A stretch of 64,000 nucleotides of DNA, taken from positions 26,017,425-26,081,424 of the forward strand of contig NW_004454177.1 of assembly GCF_000283155.1 (NCBI RefSeq). Direction: 5' to 3'. This DNA comes from Ceratotherium simum simum (lineage: Eukaryota; Chordata; Mammalia; Perissodactyla; Rhinocerotidae). Position 1 is the first letter of the stretch; each line of letters begins with the position of its first letter. Positions 21,560 through 32,029 of the stretch are shown one piece after another. A program made the translations under genes and the position numbers. The notes beneath the pieces are model-generated. The model searched no databases, was not told where the DNA came from, and saw only the letters and a list, made by a program, of their open reading frames with translations.

Positions 21560-22625
21560 ATTACTAATCATTTATAAATACTTATCCTATATTTCAGTAC
21601 CTAGAACAGTATATACAGTAAAATATTGGTTGAATGAATGAAATTCCTGAGATGAGATACCTAGGAATGGAATTACTACATTGTAGGATTTAAATATTTT
21701 AAGATTCTCAACACATATTGCTGAAACATTCCAGAAAGAATATATCATTTTAAATCCTCACTATTGAGTAATTTTATTTTGGAAAAAAAAATCTTTACTA
21801 ATTGTGAAAAAGTGTATCTCAAGTTTTAATTTACATTTCTTGGATTAATTCTAAGACTGATTTTTTTCCTTTCGTGAATATTAGCCATTTGGATTTCATC
21901 CTATGTATTGGTTCATATCCTTTGCCCATTTTTCTCTAATATGGTCCTAGTGTTTTTTTCTCATCTGCTTATATGAACATTTTACATACTGCTCATATGA
22001 ATATTTTACATATTAAACTGTGTATTGAACATGTTCACAGTTTTTTCCCAGTTTGCCATTTCTTTAATTTTATTTAATTTAAAATGTTTTGAGACATATT
22101 TCAACGTTTTATGTTGTTGAGTCTATCTTTTCCTTCGTAATATCTTTCATGGATTTTATGTTTAGAAAGTTACTTCCCCATCCGGAGGCAGATAAATATT
22201 ATCTTACAGCTTTTTTCCTTTTTTTATATTAATTGTACCTTTAATTCTAATTTTAATTATACTTTAATTCTAACTGGGTTTGTTTGTTTGTTTGTTTTAC
22301 TAACTTTTTTCTTTGTTATTTTGTGGGTATGGTGTAAGGAATAAGGAAGACGTAAATCTGATTCCTGGTCCTTTACATATGAACTGTTGTGTGTTTTCTC
22401 TTTTTCCCTCTCTCTTAGTTTATAGGAGCTTTTCTTTGTCCCAGTGTCCTTAAATATTTTGCAATCTCAAAATTCAAGTTCTTTAGTTTTAAGAAAACTT
22501 TTTAGTTACTTCTTTGATTATTTCCTCTACTTTTTCCTCTGTACATTAACTCCTGTTATTTTGGATGTTGGATCTCATGGATTGGACCTCTAATTTTTGT
22601 ATCTTTTCTTCTCCCAGTTTTCTAT
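21560..22625 (-). mobile_element. LINE-1/HAL1-type fragment, antisense; target of the retrovirus insertion
   Basis: T-rich reverse complement of a LINE-1. ATACCTAGGAATGGAATTACT and TTTGCCCATTTTTCTCTAAT are typical. The part after 22340 resumes at 27783 beyond the endogenous retrovirus, and a relative occurs at 31.1-31.9 kb. Confidence 0.6.
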
Positions 22626-23340
22626 TGTTAAAAAGAATACCACGGGGCCGGCCTGGTGGCGTGGTGATTAAGTTCTTGCGCTTCAATTCAGCAGCCTGGG
22701 GTTTGCAGATTCAGATCCCGTAAGCCAACCTACACACCACTCATCAGGCCACGCTGTGGCAGCATCCCACATACAAAAAGTAAAGGAATATTGGCACAGA
22801 TGTTAGCTGAGTGACAATCTTCCTCAAGCAAAAAGAGGAGGATTGGCAACAGATGTTAGCTTAGGGCCAATCTTCCCCCTGCCCCCCAAAAAAGATAAGA
22901 AAACCACAAGCACAAAATGGCATCACTGGTGCCAAAAACCCACGATAGGAAATATAGACTTAACACCTGATCTCATTGCAGTTGACATCTCTCCCAGAAA
23001 TGTTGTCTTAATCAATCAGTCTGGAATTTTCTGGTCAGCATCAGTGAGGTAATCTGTCATGTGGGCCCTCTCTATCCCCCCCCAGAGGAAGAAGAGGCAG
23101 TCTGCATGATAAAACTCCCCTGCCAGTCCCCATCCCCCCACAAAAAGAGATGTCCTGGTCTAAAAGTAACCCTTTGTTTTCCTCATAGCTCCCTTGCCCC
23201 ATGTTTCTTCCTATAAAAACCTTCCATTTTGTACAACTCCTCATAGTGCCCTTCTAATTGCTAAATGAGATGTTGCCCGGGCATGGATTGTTTAATAAAG
23301 CCAATTAGATCTTCAAATTTACTTGGCTGAATTTTTAACA
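22626..23340 (+). repeat. 5' LTR of the endogenous retrovirus, split by an ERE
   Basis: Begins TGTTAAAAAG and ends TTTTTAACA. Removing the ERE leaves about 451 bases. A TATA-like CTATAAAAACC lies near 23211 and AATAAAG near 23293, in the order expected for U3/R. Confidence 0.9.
22644..22896 (+). mobile_element. ERE SINE inside the 5' LTR
   Basis: Head GGGGCCGGCCTGGTGGCGTG, A/B-box region and ATGTTAGCT body units. The target duplication AAGAATACCAC / AAGAAAACCAC flanks it, with one difference. It postdates the retrovirus. Confidence 0.92.
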
Positions 23341-24120
23341 GATTTCTTGGCAGCATCAGACCGAAGCAAACTTCTGACAGCATGCAAGGCGAAGAGAGAC
23401 ACAGGCATGGTACCCTGTGAACCCTTGAATTCACTGTCTTTCTCGCTGTTTCAGGGGACTGTTGGTGAGTGCCTCTTGATTTGAGTTCTCCTCTCCTTTT
23501 GTGTTCGAACTCCTGATCTAATTGACTTTCCAGTCCAGGATTTAGCAGGTCAGCTTGACCTGGTAGACAGTTCTGCCAGGAGATTGAGCTGGCAGATGAT
23601 TCTGCCTGGAGCCAAGCCCCTAGCCTTTGGTTCAGTCCAAAATTCCACATTGGTTTCCTTTCCCCAGTTCCAGTCTGCAGTCCTCATTTACTGGGATTTG
23701 CTGGTTTAGTTCTTTCTTTAGTCCCAGTCCACAGTCTCCATTTACTGGAGTCTGCTGTTTTGGTCCATGTAGGGAATTGCTGGAAGTGTGCACAGTCCCC
23801 AGCAATGTCTAAACCACAGCCCTCGGTTTGTCTCTGGATTCCCTGTTGGGAATTGCTGTAGTTCCCCCACTCATTTGGAATCCTTCCCCAGATTCCACAC
23901 TGGGCAGTGCTGGTGGCAGTTGCAGTTCTCCATTTGTTTGGAATCAGTCCACAGTCCCCATTCTTTGAGGTCTGTTGGTTCAATCCTGTCTCCACTCCTT
24001 TTCCCAGTTTTCTAGTTCTTTGGTTACTGCTGGTTTCTGTTAATGTGTACATGTTGGATTGTCTTGTTTTGTGTAAATAAAGGATTAGTTTGTCTCTGAG
24101 AAACCCCAAGCCCTAACTAA
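23341..24120 (+). other. Retroviral leader with imperfect internal repeats
   Basis: Untranslated-looking sequence between the LTR and the possible gag start. From about 23650 to 24000 the phrases CAGTCCACAGTC, CATTTACTGG and GGAATTGCTG recur in varied form, like degenerate repeats of around 60-100 bases. Short antisense open frames here are by-products of this repetition. Confidence 0.5.
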
Positions 24121-24126
24121 AACAAA

Positions 24127-24396
24127 GTGGGATCCTTTATATCCAAAGAGTTGAGCGAGCCACCTTCTGGCACATCTGCTTATTTTATGTCTAAGAACTG
24201 TGGTCCCAGGAGTTGTATATATGCACAAAATGGCAAAATCTTACTAAAGACGACCCAGAATAACAAAGCCATTATGCGGGATGTTCCAATTAGACCAGAT
24301 CACTCATTTAAAAAATGCACTTGCGAGCAAGGATCCCACGTTGAACAAATAAAATGGGTGATATTTTCTACCTCCAGATGGTATTGCCAAAATTGA
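24127..24396 (+). pseudogene. Possible gag matrix start (retroviral remnant)
   Basis: A short open frame begins with MGS, compatible with the N-myristoylated start of a retroviral matrix protein, and sits where gag is expected after the leader. It ends after 89 residues and no capsid motif follows. The assignment rests on position and the first residues only. The DNA from 24400 to 25430 shows no recognisable gag or pol motif. Confidence 0.35.
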
Positions 24397-25438
24397 TTTT
24401 AAAAGAGCTCTATTTAATTGGTTTAAAGGGTAAGTGCTTATAAAGATTAGGTATTCTAAAACTTTCAGAATCTGCAAACTAATCCAAATGTTTTTCCAGT
24501 TCACATGATCTAAGATAATCTTTACTAAATTAAAACTAGCTTAAGTTTTTTGGTTTCATTAACAGACATGTCTTTAAAGTTATCAACATTGAATATAGTG
24601 CAGATAAATGACTTTTATTCTACCTAGGCTTACTACTCAAATTTATGTTGTCTCTGTTGTAAAATTTGTCAGCAACAAAATAGCTTAGAATGATGGCTGA
24701 TTTTGTCTAGTGTCTCATGAAGTCTTTGTGGGTAATATAAACATAATTGTTGCGAGCAAATAATTTAGATAGATGTAGGTGTGGTAAGAGTTTACAGATA
24801 AACTTTTTAGCATTAATTATATTTTACGGCATGTGTACTTAAAAATAGTTTCCCAAATCTCTTTGGTAACTTGAAATTTTAGAGTTTTGTTAGAGTAAGT
24901 TAAATGATGGAAATTTATTAAATACCTAGATTATTCCCAAATAATACAAAATGGTGAAACATCAATTACTAAATATATGTTTATCTCTTTTGGCTTTCCA
25001 CTGCAGAAAAACGAAAGATAAATTTGGGTCTATTAGTAAACATGTCTTGTGCCACACTGAGAAATTATCTATGAAAAAGCACATGCTTCTAGAAATTATA
25101 AAAAATATTTATAAATCTGCCAATCCACAGAATGCTAATGTAAAAGACAGTTCATAATTGCTTATTCCTTTGTCAAATTCTAAAAATGAAGTCTTTTTGA
25201 CCTGGAAGAAACTTTGGGATTTTCCCAGAGGGCCCCTGGAACATTCCAAAGGATCTATTACACTAATTAGGCTTACTTGGTATGTTAAATTACAAGGGAA
25301 GCATTGTCAAATAAAAGGTAATACTAAGCCTTCTTTATGTTGTGTCTATATAGGTATATGCTATAAGTATTCCAGAAATTGTGTGAAATTCCTGGAAGTT
25401 TGGTATGTCCTAGTATATAATGTTGTCTGTCATGAAAA

Positions 25439-25900
25439 TTGAGGCTCATGCTAAAAAGGACTGAATCTGAGTTTCAGGAAAATTCCCTTGCTGACTTTCA
25501 CGCAAAGGCATCAGCAACAGAAACTATAAGGATTGTGGCACATGTGTATGAAGTCCATTCTGTTTCTGCAAAGAATAGGCCCTCGCTGCCAGACTTCTGC
25601 CATCCTGATGTCCTTGCAACATGGCAACAGTCTGCTCCTGAATCAGAGAAATTAAGATGGATAAACAATGGCTGTAAATTAAATGAACAGTCAGGGCAAT
25701 GGGAAACCCAAGACAGATCCTGTTGGACACCATCTGGAGCCTGGTGACTGGGTATTCTGGAAGCACCAACAGAGGAAGATAGTCTTGAGCCTTATTGCAA
25801 AAGACCTTACCAAGTACTGCTAACCACTGACACTGCTGTAAAACTAGAAGGTATTGAGCCTTGGCACATCTCACTTCTAAAGAAGACCCCACCTGACATC
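25439..25900 (+). pseudogene. pol remnant: RNase H end joined to integrase C-terminal end
   Basis: The frame at 25439-25747 carries an N-x-LAD-x-x-AK motif, as at the end of gammaretroviral RNase H, and then a segment typical of the RNase H/integrase junction (LNEQSGQW). Immediately after, another frame shows the integrase C-terminal motif PGDWVFWK, near 25733-25760. The integrase zinc-binding and DDE catalytic core are missing, so an internal deletion of a few hundred codons has joined the ends. Stops and frameshifts also break it. Confidence 0.75.
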
Positions 25901-26208
25901 TGGTCCTGTAGAAATGCTGGAAACCTCCAAATAAAATTGATGAAGAAGAGAAATAGCTGACATCAAAGTAGACTGCTTCTGCCCAAGATACTGGATTAAA
26001 ACTTCATATTTTAACTAAACATAAAATTCTTTCTTCTTTTCTTTCCTTTATTCTGGCATTGACCTGGAAAGATAATGCCCTCATCTGTATCTGCCAGGCC
26101 ATTGTTAAAGGGGGTAACCTTTCAGACTCAGGATTTATCATTAAAAACCCCTCAATCTGTCCATGATGCTAGAATCCATTAACAGTGTCACCTTAACAAG
26201 AATGATTT

Positions 26209-26830
26209 GTGTCCCAACAGGATTTATCTCTGTCTGTGATGGTTAATAATTCTCCTTGGGCCTATGAATGCCTAGATGGCTGGTGCATACCTGGGCAATG
26301 CCTCTTTGGTTATCTAACTGTGCTCCTAGCTGTTCTAGAGAAGACCTACCAGGAAGCATTCATAATTCAGGATTTGCTTCCTTTGCAAGGGCCCTACTTC
26401 TCTTGTTAGGAGTGAATACGAATGAAGCTATGGTCAGAAACTTCTCCTTAACTCTTGAAGATATTACAAATTCTGTTGCTAAGACATTAGCTGCCCAGCA
26501 AAGATCCTTAGACTCGCTGGCCAAGGTTGCTCTTGATAATACAATAGTCCTTGATTATCTTTTAACTGAGCAAGGAGGTGTCTGTGCTATGGCCAAGACC
26601 ACCTGCTATACCTGGATTGATACTTCTGGGGAAATTGAAATTCACTTACATAAGATCATTGAGCAAGCCACTTGGCTTAAAAGAAGACTCCTTCAACAGA
26701 GTCTTTTCTGTAATTGGTTTCAGTCTTGGAGACTATGGCTATGAAGTACACTCCAAACATTGGGAATTATCCTTCTTAAAGTTATTATAATAATCTCCCT
26801 GGGAGGCTGTATCCTCTGAAAAGCTTTAAA
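26209..26830 (+). pseudogene. env remnant: end of SU and most of TM, broken
   Basis: The frame at 26268-26744 holds a heptad-repeat region followed by an immunosuppressive-domain-like stretch and a cysteine motif of CX6C type, as in class I env transmembrane subunits. The residue after the second Cys, which is Cys in CX6CC proteins, is Tyr. A frameshift near 26330 separates the upstream surface-subunit tail (frame from 26209). A stop at 26742 precedes a hydrophobic membrane-span-like stretch near 26755-26815. It is not capable of making a complete envelope protein as it stands. Confidence 0.78.
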
Positions 26831-27084
26831 TGCATGTTTGCAGCTGCTAACTACCAAGCAATTGTTCTCCCTAAGACTAGAGAATCAGAACAGGGACAGA
26901 AAGAACGGCTGACTTGAAATTTGTGGGCCTGGAGCCGTGACTTGTGAGTGTCACGAAGATCAAGCAAAAACATCATGCCACATCAAGGATCAACAAAAGC
27001 TTCGAGAATTACAGAGTGGTAGATGAGAGTGGCACTAATGACTTAATTTTTGATCACATCTCTCAGTTAGGCTGAGAGTTCTGG

Positions 27085-27098
27085 CAAAAGGGGGGAAC
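27085..27098 (+). other. Polypurine tract of the retrovirus
   Basis: CAAAAGGGGGGAAC lies directly before the TGTTAAAA start of the 3' LTR, the position used to prime plus-strand DNA synthesis. Confidence 0.85.
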
Positions 27099-27778
27099 TG
27101 TTAAAAAAAAAACAAGAACACAGGCCCCAAATGGCATCACTCGTGCTAAAGCCCACGATACCAAACCTAGATTTACTACCTGATCTCATTGCAGTTTCAA
27201 CCTTTCCCAGAAATGTCATCTTAATTGACCACTCTAGAATTTTTTGGTCAGCATCAGCAAGGTAATCTGTCATGTGGGTGCCTCTCCATCCCCCAGAGGA
27301 AAAAGAGGCAATATGCATGATAAAACCCGTGCCAGTTCCCTTCCCCCCAAAAAGATGTCCTAGCCAAAAATAACTCTTTCCTTTCTCTTTTTTTTTTTTT
27401 TTAAAGATTTTATTTATTTATTTTTTCCCCCCAAATCCCCAGTAGATAGTTGTATGTCATAGCTGCACATTCTTCTAGTTGCTGTATGTGGGATGCGGCC
27501 TCAGCGTGGCCGGAGAAGTGGTGTGTCAGTGCACGCCCGGGATCCGAACCCGGGCCGCCAGCAGCAGAGCGCACGCACTTAACCACTAAGCCACGGGGCC
27601 GGCCCTCCTTTCTCTTTCTGATAGCTATTTTGCCCCACCCTTCTCCCTATAAAAACCTTCCATTTTGTACAACTCCTTGGCGTGCCTATCTAATTGCTAC
27701 ATGAGATGCTGCCTGATTCATGAATCATTTAATAAAGCCAATTATATCTTCAAATTTACTCAGTTGAATTTTTTAACA
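27099..27778 (+). repeat. 3' LTR of the endogenous retrovirus, split by an antisense ERE
   Basis: Begins TGTTAAAAAA and ends TTTTTTAACA. Without the SINE and its duplication it is about 453 bases, the same as the 5' LTR. A TATA-like CTATAAAAACC and AATAAAG are retained. Confidence 0.9.
27391..27605 (-). mobile_element. ERE SINE inside the 3' LTR, antisense
   Basis: The minus-strand head GGGCCGGCCCCGTGGCTTAG and the T-rich tail are complete. The 12-base duplication TCCTTTCTCTTT flanks it at 27379-27390 and 27606-27617. Confidence 0.94.
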
Positions 27779-27782
27779 CTAT

Positions 27783-28140
27783 CCCTTTATTACTATGCTC
27801 TATCTCCTGAAAAATGTCCTCATCTTTAACTTCTAAACCTACTTCTATTGTCTTTTTCATTTCTATCAAATTTTTAATTTTCAACAGGTCATTTCTGTTC
27901 TCTTAGCTTTTTTGCATGCATGTAGCTTCCTTTATTTTTTTTTCCTCTTATTGTCCTGTTCTTGTTTCATGGATGCATTTCTTCTGTCTCTCTGAAAATG
28001 CTAAAATGTCAATGGCTTTTGAAGGTTTTTTTCCCCCTTGCATGGTCTGTTTCTTCGAAATTACTTTTCATTCATTTTTTTGTCTTGCTTTCTATCTTTC
28101 AGGTTTCAGGCTTTCCTCAAATGTCTGGTGATCCTTAGTA
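27783..28140 (-). mobile_element. LINE fragment continuing from 22621 across the retrovirus
   Basis: T-rich antisense LINE sequence such as GTCCTCATCTTTAACTTCTA. It continues the element interrupted at 22625, since the two share the duplicated CTAT. Confidence 0.5.
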
Positions 28141-31080
28141 GCTGGCTCAAACATAAGAGTATAGTATAAAAAACTGGTCAGAAGCTCAGAGTGTGTGGAT
28201 GGGTTTGATGATTATGCTTCCCTGTATGGTGATCTGGCTGGGCTGTTTCCTGGGTGAACCTCTGATGCTGGTATCTCTAGGGCTGGTCATATTCAACAGC
28301 AAAGGATCTTCCAATCTTCCTCCCCTGGGGAGACAGGCCTGGCTTCCTCCCCACATGGAAAAAGGTTCCTGAAATTTCCAATATCCAACTTGTGAATTTC
28401 ACTAAATCGACTTGTTTTCCCCATGACCACCACACTCTCAAAGGAAATTCTCGGTCCACCTACTCTAAAAACTGAAGCTTAGTCTTCTGTCAGGGTGAGA
28501 GAGGAGCAGTTTACTCTGCTGCCCAGAGGAAGGGAGAGGATCTGAGGCTCTAATTGCTTCTTAGGTTTTCAACAAATCCTCATTTTAACTGCCACATGCA
28601 GAGGCACCTAGTGCTGTCAAGTCCTAAGCCTTTTGGGTTCTGTAGAGTCACTTGTGTTGTTTCTTGGCTTTCCTTACTGCCAATTCAGGATTCTACTTTC
28701 CAGGGTTGGGTAAATCAATTTCCACTTGTCCATCTGTTTTCAAATTTTGCCACTACTTATCTCCTTTACCATTTTCTCTTTTTGTAAGTTATTTCTTAAA
28801 ACAAAAATCCTGTTACCAGCACTTCAGTGGAGTTTTGGAGGGAGCAAAGTAAATGATTGTCTTTAAACCACCATCTTTAACTCTTTTTGTTTTCCCAAAT
28901 TCTCTCTCAGTAGTTCCTCACTCCTTACTGAAGAAGGTCTTGGCTTTAATCAAATACTTCTAGTCATTGTCCCTGACTCTAGGCTCTTCCTCTCTCACTT
29001 CACTCTCCCTTCTCTTTTCTAAGTTATAGAAAAGAGATATTTGTCTGCCTTCCAGACAAATCTCCTACTTGAGGGATTTTTCCCTACCAACCCTAGGCCT
29101 TGTTGAGGATTCTGTCCTCTGCACTCCATAAGCACTATTTGCCTCGGCCATTTATTCAGTGTTTAATACAAACTGTTGAGGTGGAAGCTCTGCAGAGTGT
29201 TTTAACTGACAGCTAGCTTTCACCTTTAATAGGTACATGTCTAAAGTAATAAATCCCTTCCATGATATGAGCCTGCTTCTCTCTCCAAGATATCTCCATA
29301 TTTCTGCCCCACAGGCTTCAACATTCCCTTCTTGATAAGCTGCATGGAAAAGAGAAGATAAAAAGGTGAATTTTCCTGTACCCTTTGTGCCTCAAACGCC
29401 AATATTTGGTGTGGACTTCATATTTTTAAGAACACCCAGGAGTGTGGATATAAAGGAGACAGACACATGGCAGGAAGTGTCAAGCATGAACAGCATAGAT
29501 TAAGTCATGACATATTCGAACAACACAGATTAAATCATGACAAAGCTTGGGACTTGGCCTTTAAATCAGCAATTTAAATTTTATATTATGATTTCATTGT
29601 GACACATAATAAATTGAGCACAGGAAGATTAACCTCATTAGAGTCTTCTCTATTTACTCTCCTCTGTTACATGGATACTGTGGCAGTCATAGTGGTATCT
29701 GGCAGCGGAGAGAGGCAGAAGCCAGAAGTCTTCTTGAACTCCATATCTCCAAGACATAGCCACTCTGTTGAGTTCTGAGACAACTTCTAACATATGCTGC
29801 TTTGAATTGTTAATAATTTTAAATACATTTCTTGAGTAGAATGTAAGCCTGGTTCTTCAACTCTCCCAGAGAGTTTGTAAATTACCTAATATTTTTAAAA
29901 AAACTCTTTCAGCTTAAACTAAATAGAGTGAATTCTATAGAATGCAACTAAAGAAGCCTGACCAATACAATTCCTCTCCCTCATTCCTACTCCCAAAGGG
30001 AGTCATTTACATGTATTTTAGCTTTTTCTTCTGTTTTGTTTTTTCAATATTTCCAGACTTTTCCGTTTTAGACATTATGGACACTCATGCTATAAAAGAC
30101 CTAGATTTAGTTCTCTTATGCTCCATCCCAACACACACAGAATTCCCCTACCCCATCCTCTCATATAGCTGTATAAAATTTTTTGGTTAAATTGTCTGAA
30201 TTTTTACTATGTAAAATTAGTACAGCTGAGTCATGTACTGTAACGTGATTGCACTGCCTTTCATGTACAAAATTTTATTTATCCTATAGTTAATAATTGT
30301 CTCATTATTTCATTTGCTTGGTTTTATACATGTTAATTAATTCCCAAATTTATTTCCAGTAGTATAAATCTCTTCTAAATACATAATACACATCAGGTAC
30401 TAAATTAGATTTCTCTTTCCAGAAATATTCTTCTTGGAGCTCTCCATATGCTTACTTGAATCTAGACTGGTTAATCTTTAGGCTGTTTCACAGCCTGCAT
30501 CCTGGAGTTTCTATTTGTTGTAATCCTGGGGATTCCCTTTCCCTCTTTATTATTAGAGCCCCTGATTCCCCCCATCTCAGTCTTCTTTCTTGGTTTACTT
30601 TCTTGTGTTGGCAGAGCATATACACCAGGAGCATTCTTGGAAGCTTCATTAGAGATTATGAAGTAGTTCACAGAATCTCCAGGAGGACTAGAGAATAGGG
30701 TTTAGACTGTGCATCCAGGAACAATACCCAAATTATCCAACAATCTATATTAAGGTATTCCTATACCTCCTCTGGTCAAGGGCACCAAAGACCCTGAGTA
30801 AGAGACATTACTAACTAGAACTTATGCCACTGCTGCCTCTGAAAGCTCATTGTCTCTCATCACCCTCCTCCAGGAACAGATCCTGTGCAAAATCAACTCT
30901 CTCAGATTTCTTCAAATTGAGGTCTTCCATGGAAGTGTCTGACTGGAAAAGCCTAGGTCATATGCCTACGTCTTTGCTGCAACAGGTGCTGGATAATCAA
31001 GTTCTGACTTCAACCTTGGCAAGGCAGGGGTCATAAGGTGGGACTATCCCCAAACATAAAAAAAGAATTCTAAAGTTATT
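28141..31080. other. Non-coding stretch, nothing assigned
   Basis: Ordinary-complexity DNA with short unsupported open frames on both strands (for example around 28.5 and 30.5 kb). No domain, splice signal set or repeat family is recognised. Confidence 0.4.
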
Positions 31081-31990
31081 GGTTGGTCACAAAAATAACA
31101 ACTGTCTGCCAGAGTTTGCATGTCTGAAAATGTCTTTTTTCTACCCTTATGCTTTTCTTTCAGAATTCTGAAGACATTGTTCCACTGAATTCTAGAGTCT
31201 AGAAATCCAAAACTAATCTGTTTTCTGATCCTTGTTGTGCAACCTGTTTTTACTCTCTGGACACTTTTAGGGTATTCCTTTTCTCCTATTTTCTGAGATT
31301 TCGTTAAGATATGATCGATAAGACTTTTTTGCCAACTATTGTGCTAGACCTTCTCATGTAGAAACTCATGTTCTTCATTGCTGTGAAATTTTCTCATATC
31401 ATTTCTTTAATATATTCCTTCTCACTATATATTCAGCTCTCTCTCTCTGGAAATACAATCAGTTGGACATTAACCCTCTTGGATTGATCCTCTAATTTTC
31501 TAATCTTTGTTGTCCTATTGTCCATCTTTTTGTTCTTTTGTTATATTTTATTTTCCAAACCTAGCAACTATTTTTAATTTCCAGAAATTCTTTTTTGGTC
31601 TCTGAATGTTGGCTTTATGATAGATTGCTGATACTTTCCATGGCTGCAGATTATCTCTTCTCTCTCTAGAAGTACTAATTACAGAGATTTTTTTAAAGTT
31701 TCATTTGCTCTCTACATCATGTCTGTTTCCTCTAAATTCCACCCTTCCAGGATGTTTGGGTTTCTGTCTTGCATGTTAAATGCTTTCTTCATATATCTAC
31801 TTATTCTTGGCTTATGTTTAAGAGTCAGGCACTAAAGAGTTGCATTTGCTATGAATGACTGGCAGGCTTCACTGAGAGTGCTCTGACAAGGATCCAGTCA
31901 TTTCCTTTGGGGATGGGGACGACTGTCAGTATCTGAAGGCAATAGTAAAATGAAAAGACTATAAATGTATGCATCTATCTCATTTGAAAA
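31081..31990 (-). mobile_element. Old LINE fragment, antisense, related to 22.3-22.6 and 27.8-28.1 kb
   Basis: TTGGATTGATCCTCTAATTTT corresponds to TGGATTGGACCTCTAATTTT at 22.58 kb, within a T-rich antisense LINE context. Confidence 0.5.
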
Positions 31991-32029
31991 TGGGGCACAG
32001 GAATTTATGGTGTCTTAATTTTTTGCTTT

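Larger units (their letters stand above)
22626..27778 (+). mobile_element. Endogenous retrovirus, class I (gammaretrovirus-like), decayed, two LTRs
   Basis: Two related LTRs with TG...CA ends bound an internal region of 3.76 kb. The 4-base target duplication CTAT is at 22622-22625 and 27779-27782, the usual size for class I elements. A polypurine tract (27085-27098) precedes the 3' LTR. The internal region holds a leader, a possible gag start, a pol remnant with a large deletion and an env TM remnant, all broken. Complete relatives have internal regions of roughly 7-8 kb, so much is missing. A rough count over about 150 LTR bases gives around 17% differences, which suggests an old insertion. 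No convincing primer binding site is visible; the first TGG after the 5' LTR is at 23348. Confidence 0.92.

Noticed and set aside
26268..26744. Intact captured envelope (syncytin-like) gene
   Set aside because: The surface subunit is mostly absent, a frameshift and a stop break the frame, and the membrane span is out of frame.
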